Source: DATFTE01 sp963840665 (lineage in GTDB: Bacteria; Acidobacteriota; Terriglobia; Terriglobales; Acidobacteriaceae). From it: 64,000 bases of DNA. Positions 58,471 through 64,000 of this stretch are shown in pieces (position 1 is the stretch's first letter; every line of letters begins with the position of its first letter). The notes beneath the pieces were generated by a model. That model saw nothing but the letters and a program-made list of their open reading frames with translations. It had not been told where the DNA came from and did no database searches. The position numbers and the translations under genes are program-made. The stretch covers positions 310,001 to 374,000 of the forward strand of contig CAWIZO010000002.1 in NCBI GenBank assembly GCA_963840665.1, in the 5' to 3' direction.

Positions 58471-59283
58471 ATGGCCCCGAGCCTCCGCCAACCCGCCGTC
58501 GCCGGACGCTTCTATCCCCAGGACCGCGAGCGCCTGCTCGACGACGTCGAATCGTATCTCGGCTCGACCTCTGACGCCGCGCCCGCCATCGGATGCATCG
58601 TGCCCCACGCCGGCTATATGTATTCCGGACACGTTGCGGGCGCCGTCTTCTCCCGCATCGCCATTCCCCGCCGCACGATTCTGCTCTGCCCCAACCACAC
58701 AGGCATGGGACATCCCCTCTCCATCATGAGCGAAGGCGCATGGCAGACGCCGCTCGGCCCGGTGCCGATCGATTCCGAGCTCGCCGAGACGCTCAAACAA
58801 AGCCTGCCGCTGCTCACTGAAGACTCCTCGGCTCATCGCGCCGAGCATGCGGCGGAGGTTGAGTTACCGTTTCTCGAAGTCCGCCATCCTGGTTTCAGCT
58901 TTGTGCCGATCGCCTTGGGAACCGCGAACTTCGAGCCCCTAACAGCTTTGGGTGAGGCCATTGCCGAGGTGGTGCGCGCGCAAGATGAGCCGATACTGAT
59001 CATCGCCTCCAGCGATATGAACCACTATGAGAGCGACCCAATCACCCGCATCAAGGATCAGAAAGCCATCGAACCCATCCTCCGCCTCGATGCGCGTGGA
59101 CTCTACGACACGGTGATGAACGAAGACATCAGCATGTGCGGATTCGGCCCCACGGTTGCGATGATCACCGCCGCCCGGCGGTTGGGATCAACTCACGCCG
59201 AACTGATTCGCTACGCCACTTCAGGAGACGTCTCCGTCGATCGCGAGATGGTCGTGGGGTATGCAGGAGTGGTCGTGCGATAA
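58471..59283 (+). CDS. MEMO1 family protein (AmmeMemoRadiSam system protein B type)
   Basis: The 270-residue protein has the family features: LRQPAVAGRFYPQDRERL at the start, GCIVPHAGYMYSGHVAG (about 34-50), CPNHTGMG, and SSDMNHYES followed by CGFGPTVAM. These are shared with the MEMO/AmmeMemoRadiSam B family, related to ring-opening dioxygenases. In some genomes it neighbours an AMMECR1 gene and a radical SAM gene; neither is adjacent here. Its reaction is not established. The start has AGGAAG upstream at normal spacing; an ATG at 58448 lies in another frame. Confidence 0.88.
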   Translation: MAPSLRQPAVAGRFYPQDRERLLDDVESYLGSTSDAAPAIGCIVPHAGYMYSGHVAGAVFSRIAIPRRTILLCPNHTGMGHPLSIMSEGAWQTPLGPVPIDSELAETLKQSLPLLTEDSSAHRAEHAAEVELPFLEVRHPGFSFVPIALGTANFEPLTALGEAIAEVVRAQDEPILIIASSDMNHYESDPITRIKDQKAIEPILRLDARGLYDTVMNEDISMCGFGPTVAMITAARRLGSTHAELIRYATSGDVSVDREMVVGYAGVVVR

Positions 59284-59300
59284 GACTCACGCCTAAGCCC

Positions 59301-59421
59301 GACGTCATCCCGAGAAATCCGACGTCATCCCGAAGCGAAGCGAGGGATCTGGCGTGCAGCATAGCAAATGTCGAATCGCTACACGCCAAATCCTTCGCCC
59401 TCCCGGGCTCAGGATGACGTC
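59301..59421. repeat. Long imperfect palindrome with GACGTCATCC ends
   Basis: GACGTCATCC occurs at 59301 and 59321; its inverse GGATGACGTC ends at 59421. Inside, GGATCTGGCGTG (59345-59356) pairs with CACGCCAAATCC (59382-59393) at 11 of 12 positions. The whole 59321-59421 can fold as one long hairpin. The arm sequence is shared with 49402-49416. This looks like a non-coding mobile or dispersed intergenic element. Confidence 0.65.
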
Positions 59422-59441
59422 ATCCACACAAACGCCCAAAT

Positions 59442-59469
59442 AAAAAAGGCGGCCCGCAGGCCGCCTTTT
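59442..59469 (-). terminator. Intrinsic terminator, probably bidirectional
   Basis: GGCGGCC (59448-59454), loop CGCA, GGCCGCC (59459-59465) form a perfect 7-base GC stem with A6 before and T4 after. On the minus strand it ends in six T, 15 bases after the stop of the FecR-type gene; on the plus strand it can stop transcription from the MEMO1-family gene. Confidence 0.85.
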
Positions 59470-59484
59470 AAAAACTCAACACGA

Positions 59485-60819
59485 TTAGTGATGCGCGCCT
59501 CCACCGATATGTCCGCCGGACGAGTGCGTGCTGCCTCCACTCACTCCGCGCGAAGAAAAGCCTCCCGAAGAGTGGCTCCCAGTACTCATGCCCGGGAATG
59601 AACTGAATCCCGAATATGAGGACACAGGCATCCTCATCGACGCCGCGCCGCGTTGGCCGGCGCGTTCCGAGAAGGATCCCAGATTGCGCGTGAGTCCTCG
59701 CGGAACTCCCAATCCTGCTGAGTTTTCCGGAATCGTCATTTTGGGTCCGAGGAAACCGCTGGTTGTGGTGGCAAATGAACCTCCACGCACCGCAACCGTG
59801 CTCGTTCCCGTAGCCGGAGGCTTGGGGGTGACCCATCCCGTAGGCCCGTTGCCGATTCGCGGCTGTGTATTCAATCCCGCCCAGCTTCCGCCCGGCTGCC
59901 AACCCCATCCATAGGACGGAACGTAGATCCACGAACCATAGTGATAAGGCGTCCATCCCCACGGATAACCCGACACCCAGCCGTAACCATACACCGGGTC
60001 GTAGGACCATAGCCCGTTCATGTAGGGATCCCAGCCCGCGCCAGCGAAGTAGGGTTGCCACATGGTTCCGTATCCCGGCACCGTCGAGTAACTGCCGTAG
60101 TAGCTCATATCGCTCGCGCCATAGGCGTACGGAGAAGAGTTGCTGTACGCGTTGTCCGCGGTATAGCGGTCGTGGTATTGCGTCTGTGACTTATCCCACT
60201 CGTCATAGGGATCAGCTTCGAGATTCTTCGCCAGAAGGTACTTCTCGCTCGCCAGATCGAAAGTAGCGGTCTTGTTCTTCTCCACCGCGACCTCTCCACC
60301 CGGGGCAGAAATCTTGGCTTCGCCCTTGAACACCGCGACAGTCGCGTCCGCATCGTTCATCTGCACTCGCAGGTGAACGGCTTCGGTCAGCGTCATCTTC
60401 TGTTTGCCGAAAGTCAGGGTCAGCTCGTCGCCCTTGTCGTTCTTGTTCGTCAGGAAGTTCACATAAGCCGTGCCTTCCTGCAGGTTGACCGTCGAGACTT
60501 TCGCACCAGAATCGCGCAACACGAGGTCAGCAAAGCTAATCACGCTGTCGGGAGTGATCCTGATCGCGCTGCCGTCTTCAAATTCCACTTCCGCGCGACC
60601 GTCAAAGCCGCTCTTCAGCTTCATGCCTTGCGTGATGGGAAGGTTTAGGAATGCTTTCTCGAAGCCCTTACCGGTGTTGCGATCAACTTCGACTCCTCCA
60701 TCGACCTGGCTGAGCCGGACGATACGCGCCCCGGAATCGGCGAAGGATGGAATCGCAAGAGCGGCGCAAATCAAAGCTACGAGTGTGAGGACGGGAAGGA
60801 CGCTGGTACGGTTGCGCAT
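59485..60819 (-). CDS. Secreted FecR-domain protein with aromatic/Gly-rich tail (DUF6600-like)
   Basis: A signal peptide (about 1-27, LTLVALICAALAIPSFAD) precedes a FecR-type beta domain (about 35-195: KLKSGFDGRAEVEFEDGS, TVNLQEGTAYVNF, FKGEAKISAPGG). The region 205-330 is very rich in Tyr, Trp and Gly (GYGWVSGYPWGWTPYHYG), as in DUF6600 proteins, and the end is Ser/Gly/His-rich. There is no membrane anchor for sigma-factor signalling, so it is probably not a regulator of the FecR type but a surface or periplasmic protein. The terminator lies right after it. Role unknown. Confidence 0.78.
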   Translation of the reverse strand: MRNRTSVLPVLTLVALICAALAIPSFADSGARIVRLSQVDGGVEVDRNTGKGFEKAFLNLPITQGMKLKSGFDGRAEVEFEDGSAIRITPDSVISFADLVLRDSGAKVSTVNLQEGTAYVNFLTNKNDKGDELTLTFGKQKMTLTEAVHLRVQMNDADATVAVFKGEAKISAPGGEVAVEKNKTATFDLASEKYLLAKNLEADPYDEWDKSQTQYHDRYTADNAYSNSSPYAYGASDMSYYGSYSTVPGYGTMWQPYFAGAGWDPYMNGLWSYDPVYGYGWVSGYPWGWTPYHYGSWIYVPSYGWGWQPGGSWAGLNTQPRIGNGPTGWVTPKPPATGTSTVAVRGGSFATTTSGFLGPKMTIPENSAGLGVPRGLTRNLGSFSERAGQRGAASMRMPVSSYSGFSSFPGMSTGSHSSGGFSSRGVSGGSTHSSGGHIGGGAHH

Positions 60820-60971
60820 GGAACTCCCCCAAAGGTCGGCCTGTTCTTGATTATTAGAACACAGCTGAAGCAGGATAGTTGTCTCTTTAGTGTATTTCGT
60901 GAGCCAAGGTTACCTGGATTACCGTGCGCTCTTCAAAACCTCCCTATCATTTTGATTTCAGAGCCAATACT

Positions 60972-61655
60972 TCATTTTTGAGCTGCACCAGCCCGGGCCA
61001 GCATGCGCTGCGCCCTTGCCCGCACGGGGTTGATCACCGTGTTGTCTTCGGCAATCTGCTGCAGCACCGGAGCGACCGCCGACAACTCGTGCAACTCATT
61101 CTGGTTCTCCATCTCCTCCATCCGCTTCAGTTCTTCATCAAGCGCGAGTTTCTGGTAGCGATGGTAGTACTCCAGGCGGCGTCCGAATTCGAGCGTACTC
61201 GACATGTTTTGGAACAACTGGGTGAGGTCCTGTACCGGCGAAACTTGCGTGTAGTTGTAGCTGACGCGGCTTTCCTTCTGGCCGTCGCTGTAAATAAGAA
61301 CCTTGGTTCCGGTGAACGCCATGTTTTTCTTCTTGGAGTCGATTTCCTGGGAAAAGTAATGGGCCTTTTTGGCCAGATCAAAAATCCGGGAGCGGGTGTC
61401 TTGCGAGATCGTAAAGATCAGTTTGAAGTCGTCCGCGTCCGCGCCTTCCATCAGTTTGCCATCGGACAAGTAGGTCGCGTTCCCGCTTAACGGCACAATG
61501 ACTGCGTACCGGTCAGGCTGCGATCCCGGGAAACTCAGGCTAAAAGTCACCGATGGGACTGCGGTATCTTGGGCTGAGACAAAGGCCGGCAGACAGAACA
61601 GAATCGCTAGAAAGCTGAAGCATCCAGCGAAGCGGCAAACTCTAAGGCGGAACAT
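60972..61655 (-). CDS. Secreted protein of unknown function
   Basis: The ATG at 61655 opens a signal peptide (CFSFLAILFCLPAFVSAQD) and gives 227 residues; the longer frame from 61763 has no signal and overlaps ruvC. The mature part is a beta-rich segment (VTFSLSFPGSQPDRYAVIV) followed by a helical half with many charged residues (LEYYHRYQKLALDEELKRM). No catalytic motif is seen. It starts 25 bases after the ruvC stop and may share its transcript. The ending, with LQQIAEDNTVINPVRARAQR, suggests an adaptor-like helical tail. Confidence 0.7.
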   Translation of the reverse strand: MFRLRVCRFAGCFSFLAILFCLPAFVSAQDTAVPSVTFSLSFPGSQPDRYAVIVPLSGNATYLSDGKLMEGADADDFKLIFTISQDTRSRIFDLAKKAHYFSQEIDSKKKNMAFTGTKVLIYSDGQKESRVSYNYTQVSPVQDLTQLFQNMSSTLEFGRRLEYYHRYQKLALDEELKRMEEMENQNELHELSAVAPVLQQIAEDNTVINPVRARAQRMLARAGAAQK

Positions 61656-61680
61656 TGTTAGGATTATGCCAAAAAATCGG

Positions 61681-62184
61681 CTACCGGGCTCCGGCACTCT
61701 GCCGCTCAAGGGTCGCCGCCGTATGCAGGTGGCAAATCGCAATGGCCAGCGCATCGGCCGCATCCGCCGGCTGCGGGATTTCCGCCAGATTCAGCAACCG
61801 CGTCACCATGTGTTGTACCTGCGGCTTCTCAGCCCGGCCATAGCCGACAACCGCCGACTTGATCGACAGCGGAGCGTATTCCGAAACCGCCAGACCGGCC
61901 GATGATGCTGCCAACATGGCGACGCCGCGTACTTGTCCCAGTTTCAACGCTGACTTCACGTTCAATGCGTAGAACACTTCCTCAATCGCGACATTGTCGG
62001 GATGATGCTCTTCGATCAACAAACCCAGGCGTTGGAAGATAGTCGCCAACCGTTCGGGCAGCGGATCGCGAGGAGAAAGCTTGATGGCTCCACACGTCAG
62101 GCACAACAACTTGCCGTCCGCACAAAGCTCGACCACGCCATATCCCGTGTACTCAGTACCGCAATCAATGCCAAGAACCCGCAT
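61681..62184 (-). CDS. ruvC: Crossover junction endodeoxyribonuclease RuvC
   Basis: This 167-residue protein has the four acidic residues expected of the RNase H-like resolvase: Asp7 in GIDCGTEYTGYG, a Glu in VAIEEVFYALN (about 68), and two Asp in PADAADALAIAICH near 139-142. KSALKLGQVRG is also typical. It cuts Holliday junctions together with RuvAB, whose genes are not in the window. The length is normal. The upstream gap to the cstA-linked gene is filled by inverted repeats. Confidence 0.95.
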   Translation of the reverse strand: MRVLGIDCGTEYTGYGVVELCADGKLLCLTCGAIKLSPRDPLPERLATIFQRLGLLIEEHHPDNVAIEEVFYALNVKSALKLGQVRGVAMLAASSAGLAVSEYAPLSIKSAVVGYGRAEKPQVQHMVTRLLNLAEIPQPADAADALAIAICHLHTAATLERQSAGAR

Positions 62185-62210
62185 CGAGGAAAGTGTAGCG
62201 CAAAAAGCTG

Positions 62211-62347
62211 TTAGCTCTTAGCCTTTAGCTGTTAGCGACTTCGTTCCATAGTCCGTATTAGGGTATGGCTTTAGCCATACCATTAAGATCGAAAAACGAA
62301 GCTGGCTTTAGCCGCTGATGGGTCAAAAGCTAACGGCTAAGAGCTAA
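62211..62347. repeat. 13-base inverted repeat bracketing a palindrome
   Basis: TTAGCTCTTAGCC (62211-62223) and GGCTAAGAGCTAA (62335-62347) are exact inverse copies; the surrounding bases also carry repeats of AGCTNTTAGC type. The element fills the 171-base gap between ruvC and the cstA-linked gene and has a central hairpin at 62262-62281. It looks like a small non-coding mobile or structural element. Confidence 0.6.
62262..62281. repeat. Palindromic hairpin element
   Basis: GGTATGGC, loop TTTA, GCCATACC: a perfect 8-base stem. A weaker GGC-TTTA-GCC stem follows at 62304-62313. The same stem/loop plan occurs at 49471-49490 with other stem bases, which points to selection for structure. Confidence 0.6.
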
Positions 62348-62355
62348 GAGCTGCT

Positions 62356-62523
62356 TCAGCAACACCGCGGCCGTCTCGCCCTCGCCGTGTCGCTCTCCCG
62401 TAAAAACGCCGCATACGCCGCGCGCGACGACGCCAACCCGTTGCGGTGCAAAAATCGCGCATACGCCGACTCATCGAAGATCTCGCGCAGCGTCGCCATC
62501 AGGATGCTGAAAACGCTTTTCAT
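62356..62523 (-). CDS. Small CstA-linked protein (YbdD/YjiX-like)
   Basis: This 55-residue protein starts at an ATG at 62523 that overlaps the cstA stop as ATGA, with GGAG 5 bases upstream. It has a hydrophobic start (MKSVFSILMATLREIF), Tyr-containing helices (ESAYARFLHRNG) and ends in RPRCC, like the small YbdD/YjiX proteins encoded after CstA-type transporters; some relatives are selenoproteins, but here the C-terminus has ordinary Cys codons. It probably supports the transporter. A longer frame from 62610 would run inside cstA. Confidence 0.78.
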   Translation of the reverse strand: MKSVFSILMATLREIFDESAYARFLHRNGLASSRAAYAAFLRESDTARARRPRCC

Positions 62524-64000
62524 CCCTGCTCCTCCGCCGCAAAACGGCTGGGAACGAATGGAGCCTCTTTGACTCGCGCTACTTTCTTCCCAGAGAGTAC
62601 CCGCGTCCATTCCATTACCGATTCAATCAGGATCAGCGCCACCATCAAGATGAGCACTCCGGTCACCGCCGCATCCAGACGATCGTTGAAAATCAGCCGT
62701 CCCGCATCTTTCGCGGACGAACTCCCCATTTGTTGTGCGTGAGAGAGAAATCCGATCCGCGGATTGGGATCGAAAATCTTGTGCCACGACGCGGTAAACG
62801 TCACCAGCACGAGCCACGCCAGCGGAGTCAGCGTGACCGCCGCGTAGCGCGCCTTATGCATCTTCACAATTATGGTCGTCGCCACGCACAGCGCTACTGC
62901 CGCCAGCAACTGATTACAGATTCCAAACAGAGGCCACAAGGAATTAATTCCGCCCAGCGGATCCTTAATCCCCTGCCACAGGAAATATCCCCACGAGGCC
63001 ACAATCAGCGCGCTGGTCGCGAGAATCGACGGATACCAACTGGTTCTCCCCAGCGGCTTCCACAGGTGGCCCAGCGCGTCCTGCACCATGAAGCGGCCCA
63101 CTCGCGTACCCGCATCCAACACGGTCAGAATGAACAATGCCTCGAACATGATGGCGAAGTGATACCAAATCGCCATCACCGCCTGCCCGCCCAGACTATT
63201 GGCGAAGATCTGCGCCATTCCCACGGCAAACGCGGGAGCTCCGCCGGTGCGGTTGAACAAGGTCTGCTCGCCCACGGCCTGCGCCAGGGAATGCATTCCG
63301 GCCGCGGTGATGGGAAATCCCCAATTGCTGATGGTCGCTGCCGCCGCTTCCGGCGCCTGTCCCACGATTCCCGCCGGACTGTTGATGGCAAAGTACGTGC
63401 CAGGCTGCAACATCCCCGCTGCCACTGTCGCCATGATCGCCACCATCGACTCGGCCAGCATGGCGCCGTAACCCACCATGCGGGTCTCGGTCTCGCGCCG
63501 AATCAGTTTCGGGGTGGTGCCGCTTGAAATTAGCGAATGAAATCCGCTGATGGCTCCGCACGCGATGGTGATAAATGCAAAAGGAAAAATCTTCCCCGCG
63601 AACACCGGACCAGTGCCATCAATGAATCGCGTAAGTGCCGGCATGTGCAACTCGGGACGCAGCGCGACAATCCCCAGCGCCAGCGCGCCAATCGTCCCCA
63701 GCTTGACGAAAGTGCTCAAGTAGTCGCGCGGCGCCAGCAGCAGCCACACCGGCATCGCCGAAGCCGCATAGCCGTAAATGATGATCGCGATCGCCAGCGC
63801 GGGCGCGCCCAGCGTGAACCACGGCCCAACTGATGCGCTCTGCGAAACCCATTGTCCACCCAGGATTGCGACAATCACCAGCACGAAGCCCAGCACGGAA
63901 GTCTCGAGCACCTTGCCGGGACGAATGCGCCGCAAGTACAGCCCCATCAACAGCGCAATCGGAATCGTCATTGCAATCGTGAACGTTCCCCACGGACTGT
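62520..64000 (-). CDS. cstA: Carbon starvation protein CstA family (5' end outside window)
   Basis: The frame is open through the right edge: before the ATG at 63971 the sequence reads SPWGTFTIA, so that Met is internal and the N-terminus lies outside. The visible 493 codons are a polytopic membrane protein with many Gly-rich spans (TIPIALLMGLYLRR, FAFITIACGAISGFHSLISSGTTPKLI). CstA proteins import peptides or pyruvate and are induced by carbon limitation. It is coupled to a small partner gene downstream. Which substrate is used cannot be told. Confidence 0.92.
   Translation of the reverse strand, partial: SPWGTFTIAMTIPIALLMGLYLRRIRPGKVLETSVLGFVLVIVAILGGQWVSQSASVGPWFTLGAPALAIAIIIYGYAASAMPVWLLLAPRDYLSTFVKLGTIGALALGIVALRPELHMPALTRFIDGTGPVFAGKIFPFAFITIACGAISGFHSLISSGTTPKLIRRETETRMVGYGAMLAESMVAIMATVAAGMLQPGTYFAINSPAGIVGQAPEAAAATISNWGFPITAAGMHSLAQAVGEQTLFNRTGGAPAFAVGMAQIFANSLGGQAVMAIWYHFAIMFEALFILTVLDAGTRVGRFMVQDALGHLWKPLGRTSWYPSILATSALIVASWGYFLWQGIKDPLGGINSLWPLFGICNQLLAAVALCVATTIIVKMHKARYAAVTLTPLAWLVLVTFTASWHKIFDPNPRIGFLSHAQQMGSSSAKDAGRLIFNDRLDAAVTGVLILMVALILIESVMEWTRVLSGKKVARVKEAPFVPSRFAAEEQG

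Noticed and set aside
62356..62358. TGA at the end of the CstA-linked small gene as selenocysteine
   Set aside because: Relatives may be selenoproteins, but here the frame already ends in Cys-Cys, readthrough would add only three Ser before a TAG, and no clear SECIS hairpin is placed after the TGA.
1..64000. CRISPR arrays, tRNA or rRNA genes, insertion sequences
   Set aside because: No regularly spaced direct repeats, cloverleaf-type sequences, conserved rRNA segments or transposase motifs were noticed by eye; a covariance-model search could still reveal a tRNA that I missed.

Overview
The window looks like a chromosomal segment of a GC-rich soil-type bacterium, most likely an acidobacterium (class Terriglobia). 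This is an inference from gene content: a TonB-family protein next to a secreted M48 protease, a FecR-type protein ending in an aromatic/glycine-rich tail, CstA with its small partner protein, a SagB-type oxidoreductase, and palindromic intergenic repeats. No rRNA gene, tRNA gene, insertion sequence, phage gene or CRISPR array was seen. Both edges cut genes: a two-domain dehydrogenase on the left and cstA on the right.

Positions 1-46124 are one large surface-polysaccharide locus. The left flank (1-14567) holds two glutamine-hydrolysing asparagine-synthase-like amidotransferases, a family 2 glycosyltransferase, a sugar-type methyltransferase, a secreted beta-helix protein, an acyltransferase-3 membrane protein, an aldo/keto reductase coupled to a GMC oxidoreductase, and an FkbM methyltransferase. 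From 40778 down to 14592 runs a string of 21 minus-strand genes with overlapping or nearly touching ends, probably one transcript of about 26 kb. Its promoter-proximal part is a pseudaminic acid pathway: PseB (4,6-dehydratase), PseC (aminotransferase), a 1030-residue three-domain protein carrying the PseF-type cytidylyltransferase, a PseG-PseH fusion (hydrolase plus N-acetyltransferase) and PseI (synthase). Next come a large unassigned protein that may be the transferase for this sugar, a Wzx-type flippase, a tiny regulator-like protein, tailoring enzymes (methyltransferase, deacetylase-like, sulfatase-like), a LegB-like dehydratase with a nucleotidyltransferase and an epimerase, four GT4 glycosyltransferases, a Wzy-like polymerase, and a second GMC/aldo-keto reductase pair. 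Divergent from pseB lie a Wzc-type tyrosine autokinase (chain length and export control), a TPR protein and a second O-antigen ligase/polymerase-like protein. Together these suggest a Wzx/Wzy-dependent exopolysaccharide or capsule containing a nonulosonic acid, with extensive decoration.

Positions 46326-64000 are more ordinary: TonB-family protein and M48 protease; a minus-strand group of B12-binding radical SAM protein, SagB-type oxidoreductase and DNA polymerase IV; a beta-propeller lipoprotein; glycogen synthase; 16S rRNA dimethyltransferase; a MEMO1-family protein; a FecR-type protein; a secreted unknown; RuvC; and CstA with its small partner. The gaps here hold several hairpin repeats and one clear terminator.

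The points most worth a second look are the three-domain fusion in the Pse pathway, the unassigned protein at 31029-32777 as a possible new pseudaminyltransferase, the duplicated GMC/aldo-keto reductase modules on opposite strands, and the related palindromic elements in the intergenic DNA.
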